From the NCBI GenBank assembly GCA_900547385.1, contig URGQ01000043.1, positions 1 to 11,898 of the forward strand: a stretch of DNA of 11,898 bases, read 5' to 3'. The notes beneath the pieces are model-generated. The model ran no database searches. It was not told where the DNA came from and saw only the letters and a program-made list of their open reading frames with translations. Position numbers and translations under genes: made by a program. Shown here one piece after another: positions 1 through 5,313 of the stretch (positions within the stretch are counted from its first letter, which is position 1; each line of letters begins with the position of its first letter). The stretch comes from an uncultured Oscillospiraceae bacterium. Its GTDB lineage: Bacteria; Bacillota; Clostridia; Oscillospirales; Ruminococcaceae.

Positions 1-95
1 GAGGAGCACAGCAGCAAATTCATGGCCACGCAGGTGATGCCGATGAGCAGGACGGACATCAGCGTGATGCGCCACTGCAGGGAAAGACGCTTCAT
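1..95 (-). CDS. Sensor histidine kinase, N-terminal fragment
   Basis: Only the first 31 codons are inside the window. They read MKRLSLQWRITLMSVLLIGI and continue with a hydrophobic stretch, which is a short basic N-terminus followed by the first membrane segment, as expected for a two-component sensor kinase. The ATG at 95 overlaps the stop codon of the upstream response regulator gene (ATGA, 95-92), so the two are almost certainly one operon and translationally coupled. The kinase, HAMP and ATPase domains lie outside the window, so the identification rests on the N-terminus and on the cognate regulator. Sure about the gene, moderately sure about the family. Confidence 0.72.
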   Translation of the reverse strand, partial: MKRLSLQWRITLMSVLLIGITCVAMNLLLCS

Positions 96-769
96 ACTTC
101 CTCGCCTCCCATCAGATAGCCCTCGCCGATGCGGTTGCGGATGGGGTCATAGCCCAGCACGGCGCGGAGCTTTTTGCGCAGGGCGGAGATGTGGACGCGA
201 ATGGAATTGCTGAAGCTGTCCACGCTGTTGTCCCAAACATGCTCCATCAGCTCCTCCTGACTCACGGGCCGCCCCTGATGCACCATCAAATATTCCAGAA
301 TACCCGTCTCCTTGCGGGTGAGCGTCAGCAGCTGCCCGTTGACAGCGGCGGTGCGGGAGCGGGTGTCAAAGGTTAAAGCTCCGCAGCTTAGCAGCACATC
401 CTGCTGGGTGAACTGCCGCAATGTCAGGCTGCGGATGCGGGCCTCCAGCTCGGCAAGATGAAAAGGCTTTGCCAGATAGTCGTTGGCCCCGGCATCCAGC
501 CCCTCCACCTTGTCCTCCACCTCGCCGCGGGCGGAGAGGATCAGTACCCGCGTCTCACGGTCGGTCTGCCGCAGGGTGCGTAGCACCGTCATGCCGTCTT
601 TTTTCGGCAGATTCAGATCCAGCAGCACCAGATCGTAGCGCTCCACGCCCAAAAGCGCCAGCGCCTTTTCCCCATCATAGCAGTAGTCCACGCTGTAGGC
701 CAGCCGCCGCAGGCTGCGGACGATGGTCTCGCACAGGGCGCGTTCATCTTCAATTACTAAAAGGTGCAT
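92..769 (-). CDS. OmpR/PhoB-family response regulator
   Basis: A 225-residue two-domain transcription factor of normal length for the family. The receiver domain (about 1-115) has the acidic pair E7/D8, the phospho-acceptor D51 in LVLLDLNLPKKDG, the switch residue S79 and the conserved lysine K101 (LAKPF). The C-terminal part (about 128-222) is a winged helix, with the recognition region near VDSFSNSIRVHISALRKKL and the wing at IRNRIGEGYLM. The ATG at 769 is preceded by AGGAGGG (776-782) at good spacing. It is followed by an overlapping sensor kinase gene. An extended -10 promoter lies upstream, and an inverted repeat at 838-857 sits between it and the divergent redox operon. I infer autoregulation and control of that operon; the stimulus is not visible. 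Confidence 0.95.
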   Translation of the reverse strand: MHLLVIEDERALCETIVRSLRRLAYSVDYCYDGEKALALLGVERYDLVLLDLNLPKKDGMTVLRTLRQTDRETRVLILSARGEVEDKVEGLDAGANDYLAKPFHLAELEARIRSLTLRQFTQQDVLLSCGALTFDTRSRTAAVNGQLLTLTRKETGILEYLMVHQGRPVSQEELMEHVWDNSVDSFSNSIRVHISALRKKLRAVLGYDPIRNRIGEGYLMGGEEV

Positions 770-810
770 GAGAGCCCTCCTTTTTATTTCTTCGTTTTTG
801 TGTTGCTTTC

Positions 811-820
811 ATTATAGCAA
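811..820 (-). promoter_or_regulatory. Extended -10 promoter of the regulator/kinase operon
   Basis: On the minus strand the sequence reads TTGCTATAAT: a perfect TATAAT (816-811) with a TG one base upstream, which is an extended -10 element. At the -35 position (about 839-834) there is only a poor match (ACGCAA), and this overlaps the inverted repeat at 838-857. That fits a promoter whose activity is set by a bound regulator. Confidence 0.6.
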
Positions 821-837
821 AAATAGATAAGGTTTGC

Positions 838-857
838 GTTAAGTTTTCGTTCTTAAC
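838..857. promoter_or_regulatory. Inverted repeat, likely shared operator
   Basis: GTTAAG (838-843) and CTTAAC (852-857) form an inverted repeat with an 8-base spacer (TTTTCGTT). A further TTAACC lies at 865-870. The element sits upstream of the weak -35 regions of both divergent promoters, where an OmpR-family activator would bind. Seen: the repeat and its position. Inferred: that the adjacent response regulator binds it. Confidence 0.5.
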
Positions 858-876
858 AGAAATTTTAACCTCCCCG

Positions 877-885
877 TGCTATGAT
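877..885 (+). promoter_or_regulatory. Extended -10 promoter of the redox operon
   Basis: TGCTATGAT contains a TG one base before TATGAT (880-885), an extended -10. The -35 region about 17 bases upstream (CAGAAA, 857-862) is poor and abuts the inverted repeat at 838-857. It lies about 30 bases before the first start codon of the redox operon and mirrors the minus-strand promoter, suggesting joint control. Confidence 0.5.
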
Positions 886-915
886 GGGCACAGTAATTCG
901 GAAAGGATGATGAAA

Positions 916-1062
916 ATGACTCATGCAAAAAAAGCCGCGGCGCAGGTCGTGCTGCTGATTGCGGGCGCTGCCATGCTGTGCTTCGGCGCTTGGCGGGGCG
1001 AGGCCGCAACGGTATTCAGTAAGGCGATTAAATTATGTTTGGAGTGTGTCGGCATTGGATAA
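916..1062 (+). CDS. CD1871A-type small CXXC membrane peptide
   Basis: A 48-residue peptide that is easily missed because of its size. It has a short basic N-terminus (MTHAKK), one membrane segment (about 9-26, VVLLIAGAAMLCF), and an extreme C-terminal CLECVGIG. This matches the short CXXC proteins of the CD1871A family known in clostridia next to a membrane 4Fe-4S protein and a TlpA-like lipoprotein, the arrangement seen here. By the positive-inside rule the CXXC would face outside. Start choice: in-frame ATGs exist at 907, 910 and 916; AAAGG (902-906) gives reasonable spacing only for 916. Its last codons overlap the probable TTG start of the next gene, so translation is likely coupled. Function is not established; a thiol redox relay is my inference. 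Confidence 0.75.
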   Translation: MTHAKKAAAQVVLLIAGAAMLCFGAWRGEAATVFSKAIKLCLECVGIG

Positions 1063-1978
1063 AAAACATACCGGGGTCTCCCACCTCCTGTCCCGCTTCC
1101 GGGGCTGGATCCAGGCGGGCGCCGCCCTTCTCACCAATCTTCATCTGCCGAATTTCCTCAAGGGCTCCATTTATCAGGGCAGCGGCAAAACCGTCTGCGT
1201 GCCGGGGCTCAATTGCTATTCCTGCCCGGCGGCCTCCGGCGCCTGCCCCATCGGGGCATTTCAGGCGGTGGTGGGGTCTTCCAAGTTCAGCTTCTCCTAT
1301 TATATCACAGGCTTTCTCATTTTGCTGGGAGTCCTGCTGGGACGCTTTATCTGTGGTTTTCTGTGTCCCTTCGGCTGGTTTCAGGAGCTGCTGCATAAGA
1401 TCCCGACGAAGAAGCTCTCCACAAAGAAGCTCAAGCCACTGACCTATCTCAAGTACGCCGTACTGTTGGTGATGGTTTTCCTGCTGCCGGCGTTCCTGGT
1501 GAACGATGTAGGCATGGGCGACCCATTCTTCTGCAAATACCTCTGTCCCCAGGGTGTGCTGGAGGGGGCCATCCCGCTGTCCCTTGCCAATTCCGGCATC
1601 CGGGCGGCGCTGGGCAGCCTGTTTACCTGGAAGTTCTCCATTCTGCTGGCGGTGGTGGTTTTAAGCGTTGTCTTCTACCGCCCCTTCTGCAAATGGCTCT
1701 GCCCCTTGGGCGCTTTTTACGCCCTGCTCAATAAGGTCTCGCTGTTCCAGATGAAGGTGGATCAAAACAAGTGCGTTTCCTGCGGGAAATGCGCCCGCGC
1801 CTGCAAAATGGATGTAGACGTGACCAAATCCCCCAACCACACCGAGTGCATCCGCTGCGGGATGTGCATCCGGGCCTGCCCCACCGATGCCATTCGTTTC
1901 CGTTATGGCTTCGGGGAGGGGAAGGACACCGAAAAAACCGAAAAAGCGGTGCCTGCACCGCAGAACAATACCCAATGA
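1055..1978 (+). CDS. NapH-like polytopic membrane 4Fe-4S protein
   Basis: Predicted 307 residues from a TTG start at 1055, chosen because GGAG (1041-1044) lies 10 bases upstream and because the open frame to the left overlaps the CXXC peptide gene. A GTG at 1046 is the alternative. The protein has several membrane segments (about 83-100, 134-150, 193-208) and a series of cysteine motifs: C48/C54/C57/C64, then CGFLCP (100-105), CKYLCP (160-165) and CKWLCP (212-217), typical of the NapH/CcoG/YccM-like family. Two classical 4Fe-4S motifs close the protein: C240-C243-C246-C250 and C265-C268-C271-C275. Such proteins move electrons between the cytoplasm or quinone pool and partners outside the membrane. 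Here the partners are probably the CXXC peptide before it and the thioredoxin lipoprotein after it. Family is confident, exact electron path is inference. Confidence 0.88.
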   Translation: MDKKHTGVSHLLSRFRGWIQAGAALLTNLHLPNFLKGSIYQGSGKTVCVPGLNCYSCPAASGACPIGAFQAVVGSSKFSFSYYITGFLILLGVLLGRFICGFLCPFGWFQELLHKIPTKKLSTKKLKPLTYLKYAVLLVMVFLLPAFLVNDVGMGDPFFCKYLCPQGVLEGAIPLSLANSGIRAALGSLFTWKFSILLAVVVLSVVFYRPFCKWLCPLGAFYALLNKVSLFQMKVDQNKCVSCGKCARACKMDVDVTKSPNHTECIRCGMCIRACPTDAIRFRYGFGEGKDTEKTEKAVPAPQNNTQ

Positions 1979-1998
1979 TTTTTCAGGAGGAAACAAAA

Positions 1999-2946
1999 AT
2001 GAATGTTAAAAAACTCATCACCCTGCTGCTGGCCGTTATGATGGTCCTTGCCATGGCCGCCTGCGGCGCAAAGGAAAACGACAAAAAGACCGATATCCCC
2101 GGCGGCAACACCATGACCGACGAGTCCAAGACCCTTGAGGAGGCCTCTGCCCTGTTCGATAGCCTTCTGGCGCAGGAAAACGCCATCCTCGGTGAAAACT
2201 CCGCCCTGTGGGAAAAGGTATTTATGGCCGCCAATAAGGATATGATCATGATCGAGGACGGCAAAAACTACGGCCAGTTCCTGCTGGATACCATCGAGGA
2301 CGCCAAGGATCAGTTCACCGAGGAGGAGCTGAAGGTGCTGCGTGAGGGCGGCGAGAAGATCCGCGATCTGGAGGATCAGCTGACCAAGCTAGAGGAAAAA
2401 TTCCCAGAGCTGATGCCCGAGACCCCGGACGGCACCGTCAGCGTCCCTGCGGAAAACGGCAAGCCCATCGAGCAGAACAGCAACCCCTTCCCCGCATTTG
2501 AGGGCAAAGACTTGGATGGGAATCCGGTGAAGAGCGACGAGCTGTTCTCCGCCAACGCCGTCACCGTGGTGAATTTCTGGTTCACCACCTGCAAGCCCTG
2601 CGTGGGCGAGCTTTCCGAGCTGGACGCGCTGAACAAGGAGCTTGCGAAGAAGGGCGGCGCCCTCATCGGTGTCAACACCTTCACATTGGATGGCGATGAA
2701 GCGGCAATTTCCGAAGCAAAAGATGTGCTGGTCAAGAAGGGCGTGACCTATCAGAATGTGTACTTTGACTCCGATGGTGAGGCGGGAAAGTTTACTACAA
2801 ACATTTTTGCCTACCCCACCACCTATGTGGTTGACCGCAGCGGCAATATCGTGGGTGACCCCATCGTAGGCGCCATCACGGAAAAGAAGCAGGCGGAGAC
2901 GCTGCAAAAGCTCATCGATCAGGCTCTTGCCGCCGATATGGGCTGA
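1999..2946 (+). CDS. TlpA-like thioredoxin-fold lipoprotein
   Basis: A 315-residue secreted lipoprotein. The start at 1999 has AGGAGG (1985-1990) with 8-base spacing; the open frame extends upstream but overlaps the 4Fe-4S gene. Signal sequence 1-21 ends in a lipobox (MAAC, Cys22). Residues about 40-135 are charged and helical, with possible coiled-coil character near 105-135. Residues about 160-312 are a TlpA/ResA-type thioredoxin domain with the active site CKPC (198-201) in VVNFWFTTCKPC and the cis-proline region AYPTT (P273). It would act on thiols outside the membrane, reduced by the membrane 4Fe-4S protein encoded just upstream. The stop at 2944-2946 is followed in frame by a decayed surface-protein segment. 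Confidence 0.92.
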   Translation: MNVKKLITLLLAVMMVLAMAACGAKENDKKTDIPGGNTMTDESKTLEEASALFDSLLAQENAILGENSALWEKVFMAANKDMIMIEDGKNYGQFLLDTIEDAKDQFTEEELKVLREGGEKIRDLEDQLTKLEEKFPELMPETPDGTVSVPAENGKPIEQNSNPFPAFEGKDLDGNPVKSDELFSANAVTVVNFWFTTCKPCVGELSELDALNKELAKKGGALIGVNTFTLDGDEAAISEAKDVLVKKGVTYQNVYFDSDGEAGKFTTNIFAYPTTYVVDRSGNIVGDPIVGAITEKKQAETLQKLIDQALAADMG

Positions 2947-3298
2947 CAAAAGTACAGCATCAAGCAGGCCGCACCCACGGTCAACGATAGCATCATCGGC
3001 ATGGGCGGTTACGATGTGAAGTGCTTTTTCTACCCGAAGAACGAGTACAGCTGGGCTTATGCAGGCTCTCCAACGGATGTGGGCACCTATGTCGTCAGGT
3101 TCAAAGTGCAGGGGAACGGCAACTACGCTTACACCTCCGAACGCTTGATGGACGAAAGCTGGAAAAACCAAACGAAGGTCATCGAGGGCAGCACCCTTAC
3201 CAAGGCTGCGACAATAGCCGTTGATGGCCTGCGGTATGGCGGTACTGGCGGCGGCAGGTATCTGCTTCCTGGGCGCCCGGCGCAAAAACCACGAATAA
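2947..3298 (+). pseudogene. Decayed C-terminus of a wall-anchored surface protein
   Basis: Immediately after the lipoprotein TGA, and in the same frame, the sequence reads QKYSIKQAAPTVND, then GSPTDVGTYVVRFKV and GNGNYAYTS. These are typical of the beta-rich repeat modules (MBG/YDG-like) of Firmicute surface proteins. There is no start signal with a ribosome site. Around 3202-3226 the frame breaks: LTKA followed, in a shifted frame, by DNS resembles a damaged LPKTGDNS sortase motif. From 3227 another frame gives MACGMAVLAAAGICFLGARR plus KNHE and a stop at 3296-3298, a textbook hydrophobic anchor with a basic tail. At least two frameshifts are needed to join the parts. It is a remnant, not an active gene. 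Confidence 0.6.
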
Positions 3299-3307
3299 TC
3301 AGCAACC

Positions 3308-3391
3308 ATACCGGAGCGGAGCACTCTCTGCCCCGGTATTTCCGCATCTCCCAGAGGTCCCGCCGCAATCCTCGGTTTTCTTTCGGCGGGA
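3308..3391 (+). promoter_or_regulatory. Structured leader of the DUF364 gene (two hairpins)
   Basis: Hairpin 1: ATACCGG (3308-3314) pairs with CCGGTAT (3333-3339), continued after one mismatch by GCGGAG (3316-3321) with CTCTGC (3326-3331, one G-T pair), closing a CACT loop. Hairpin 2: TCCCGCCG (3358-3365) pairs with CGGCGGGA (3384-3391) around an 18-base loop. CAGAG (3352-3356) is complementary to CTCTG (3326-3330) in hairpin 1, so an alternative pairing is possible. There is no good T-run after either hairpin. This could be a regulatory RNA leader or partly a leftover weak terminator. I cannot assign it to a known riboswitch class. Confidence 0.4.
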
Positions 3392-3434
3392 TTTGTGCTA
3401 TCTAGATGCAGCACGATAAAGGGGGAAAACCAAC

Positions 3435-4262
3435 ATGGAGCAATTTGAAATTCTGCGGGAAGCCGTGGCGCAGGTGGAACAGCAGCTGGAGCTTGATAAA
3501 ATCACGGTGGAACGGGCCGTTTTCGGCTTGTTCTTCTCCGGTGTCAAGCTCTCTACCGGCCACGGCGGGCTGTGTTTTACCCCGGTCAAGGAGATGCCGG
3601 AGGCGGTATGCTGCCCCAGCTCCGCCCGGGCCATGCCGCTTTCCGGGCGGCTGCGCGGCCGTCCCGTTCGGGAGTACCTGGACGATATCTTCGGGGAGAA
3701 CATCCTGCGGCGGACGCTGGGCATTGCGGCACTGAATGCCTTGAGCGTGGCGGCGTGGGAGCAATCCCCGCCCCAGGACTATGAGATTCTGATGGGCGTG
3801 GATGCCTTCGATGAGCTGGATGCTGCCCGCTACCCCAAAACGGTGGTGGTAGGGGCCCTGGTGCCCATGCTCAAAAAGCTGATGGCCGCCGGGGCGGATT
3901 TCCATGTGCTGGAGCAGGACCCCCGCACCCTCAAGGAGCGGGAGATGCCTTACTATCTGCCGCCGGAGCGGGCTGCGGAGCGCGTCCCCGAGGCCGATCT
4001 GCTGGTCATCACCGGGGTGACCATCCTGAATAACACCCTGCCCGGTCTGCTGCAAATGGCCAAACCGGGCGCGGAGATCCTCATCACCGGGCCCACCGCC
4101 AGCATGCTGCCGGAGGCTTTCTTCGCCCGCGGGGTCACCATGCTGGGCGGCATCCAGGTAACAAAGCCGGATGAGCTTTTGAATATCATCAGCGAGGGCG
4201 GCTCCGGCTATCATTTCTTCGGCAGGTACGCCGAGCGGACGGTCATCCGTAAAAAGCGCTGA
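3435..4262 (+). CDS. DUF4213/DUF364 domain protein (putative metal chelation)
   Basis: A 275-residue cytoplasmic protein. The ATG at 3435 follows AAGGGGG (about 3419-3425). Residues about 10-90 fit the DUF4213 N-terminal enolase-like domain, with the segment SGVKLSTGHGGLCFTP (35-50) followed by CCPSSARAMPLSGRLRG (59-75). Residues about 115-270 fit DUF364, a Rossmann-like domain (TVVVGALVP at 136-144, LLVITGVTILNNTLPGLL at 189-206, TGPTASMLPEAFF at 218-230). The family is annotated as putative heavy-metal chelation proteins, often near metal transport genes. No transporter is visible here, and its biochemical role is not known. It is a single-gene unit with its own structured leader and a strong terminator, and no signal peptide. 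Confidence 0.85.
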   Translation: MEQFEILREAVAQVEQQLELDKITVERAVFGLFFSGVKLSTGHGGLCFTPVKEMPEAVCCPSSARAMPLSGRLRGRPVREYLDDIFGENILRRTLGIAALNALSVAAWEQSPPQDYEILMGVDAFDELDAARYPKTVVVGALVPMLKKLMAAGADFHVLEQDPRTLKEREMPYYLPPERAAERVPEADLLVITGVTILNNTLPGLLQMAKPGAEILITGPTASMLPEAFFARGVTMLGGIQVTKPDELLNIISEGGSGYHFFGRYAERTVIRKKR

Positions 4263-4270
4263 AGAGGAAA

Positions 4271-4309
4271 AACCAGCCCCGGCCCTTGGGAAAAAGGCCG
4301 GGGTTTTTA
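4271..4309 (+). terminator. Intrinsic terminator after the DUF364 gene
   Basis: CCCCGGCC (4277-4284) pairs perfectly with GGCCGGGG (4296-4303), 11-base loop, followed by TTTTT (4304-4308). The run AAAAACC just before the stem can pair on into the T-run, so it may also work in the other direction. Confidence 0.93.
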
Positions 4310-4331
4310 TATCCTTATTTTACATTAATGG

Positions 4332-4360
4332 TTGCATTAAGGAAAATCTGATGGTAGAAT
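4332..4360 (+). promoter_or_regulatory. Promoter of the cohesin gene cluster
   Basis: TTGCAT (4332-4337) and TAGAAT (4355-4360) are separated by exactly 17 bases, a good housekeeping-type promoter. Transcription would start near 4367 and give a leader of about 95 bases that contains both perfect palindromes at 4390-4430. It is the only clear promoter I see ahead of the four cohesin genes. Confidence 0.7.
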
Positions 4361-4389
4361 TAAACTAAAGTACAGGATTACCCAATCCC

Positions 4390-4430
4390 AAATCTCCCCG
4401 GGGAGATTTTCATGTCCGCATGCGGACATG
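4390..4430. repeat. Two adjacent perfect 20-bp palindromes
   Basis: AAATCTCCCCGGGGAGATTT (4390-4409) and CATGTCCGCATGCGGACATG (4411-4430) are each perfectly self-complementary and are separated by a single T. They are unrelated in sequence. They lie in the transcribed leader between the promoter and the ribosome site of the first cohesin gene. In RNA they would form two hairpins; in DNA they could be operators. Confidence 0.8.
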
Positions 4431-4462
4431 ATCCATTTTATTGGAATCAGCGGAGGCAACCC

Positions 4463-5218
4463 ATGAGAAAAATAAAATACCTTCTGGCCTTGGCGGCGCT
4501 GCTGCTGTGCGTGCCGGCCCTGGCGGCGGAAACCCCGCGGCTGAAGATCGAGGTCCCCGGACAGAATGTGAAGCCGCAGGAAGAATTCGCCGTGACGCTC
4601 AGCCTGCACGATACCCCCAGCATTGCGGCGCTCGGCTTCCACATCAGCTACGATAAAACCCGCCTGGAGCTGACCGGCTACGAGGATGCCGGGCTGACCG
4701 GCTGGATGGTCGGTATCGGGCAGGGAGAGGGCGCCGTTTGGGTCAATGAAAAGGGCTGGAGCGGCGATGGCAGCTGCCTCAAGCTGACCTTCCGCGTACG
4801 GCAGGATGCCATCGAGGGCACCGCCTCCATCGGCATCACCGATCTGGAAGCCTACAATGCCAAGGAAGAGGCGGTGGCACTGGCCGTTACCCCCGGTGGC
4901 CTGTATGTGCAGGGGGCACCGGCCAAACCAACCAACCCGGCCAGCCCCGGCACGGCCGATAGCAGCCAGCCGGGCACACCCACTGCTTCTACCCCAGAGC
5001 AGATGAATCCAGCCGGGCAAACCCCATCGGAGGAACCCGGCACCGGCGATGCAGCTGTGCCACAGCCCTCCGGGGAATCCCCTGCCGTGGAGGCGGAATC
5101 CCCTGCGGCGGAGAACAGCCCCCTGCCCATTGTTATCACAGTGGCGGCAGTCATCGCAGCCTGCGGCGGCGCATTCCTGCTGCGCAGACGGAACCGCCAT
5201 TTACAGGATAAGCCATAA
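4463..5218 (+). CDS. Membrane-anchored cohesin-domain protein
   Basis: A 251-residue surface protein. ATG 4463 is preceded by CGGAGG (4451-4456), and the signal peptide starts right there (MRKIKYLLALAALLLCVPAL, cleavage near 21-22), so the longer open frame to the left is rejected. Residues about 26-150 are a cohesin domain (PRLKIEVPGQNVKPQEEFAV, IAALGFHISYDKTRLELTGY, LKLTFRV). Residues 152-220 are a Pro/Ser/Glu/Gly stalk. A membrane segment (about 221-240) and the basic tail RRRNRH end the protein. There is no LPXTG-like motif, so it is probably held by the membrane helix. It would present one cohesin for dockerin-bearing partners, of which two are encoded directly downstream. First gene of the cluster. 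Confidence 0.87.
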   Translation: MRKIKYLLALAALLLCVPALAAETPRLKIEVPGQNVKPQEEFAVTLSLHDTPSIAALGFHISYDKTRLELTGYEDAGLTGWMVGIGQGEGAVWVNEKGWSGDGSCLKLTFRVRQDAIEGTASIGITDLEAYNAKEEAVALAVTPGGLYVQGAPAKPTNPASPGTADSSQPGTPTASTPEQMNPAGQTPSEEPGTGDAAVPQPSGESPAVEAESPAAENSPLPIVITVAAVIAACGGAFLLRRRNRHLQDKP

Positions 5219-5221
5219 AAA

Positions 5222-5241
5222 TGCGCCCCCAGCAGGGCGCA
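5222..5241. repeat. Intergenic hairpin between cohesin genes 1 and 2
   Basis: TGCGCCC (5222-5228) pairs with GGGCGCA (5235-5241) around a 6-base loop. No T-run follows on the plus strand. On the minus strand the stem is followed by TTTTT, so it could act there as a terminator. On the plus strand it may be a processing or stability element within a longer transcript. Confidence 0.5.
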
Positions 5242-5313
5242 ACGGATGAGGAGGGACAAAAACATATCAATACGCAGCCAAATGCAAGAAAAGGAGGAAC
5301 AAACAAAAGGATC

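Noticed and set aside
421..771. Plus-strand open frame opposite the response regulator
   Set aside because: Pro/Arg/Ser-rich low-complexity translation, antisense to a textbook response regulator.
959..1054. Upstream extension of the 4Fe-4S protein to an ATG at 959
   Set aside because: It would overlap most of the CXXC peptide gene and its translation has no family character; TTG 1055 has a better ribosome site.
3308..3391. Molybdenum-cofactor riboswitch
   Set aside because: The core sequence and helix order do not match what I recall of that class well enough; kept only as an unassigned structured leader.
3001..3405. A complete small gene of 134 codons
   Set aside because: Sequence similarity to surface repeats starts before its ATG, in frame with the lipoprotein, and the true anchor tail is in another frame; it is better read as a pseudogene.
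2389..3414. Minus-strand open frame of 341 codons across the lipoprotein and the remnant
   Set aside because: No ribosome site or domain, and it is antisense to a well-supported lipoprotein gene.
5222..5241. Plus-strand terminator between cohesin genes 1 and 2
   Set aside because: No T-run follows on the plus strand; the T-run is on the minus-strand side only.
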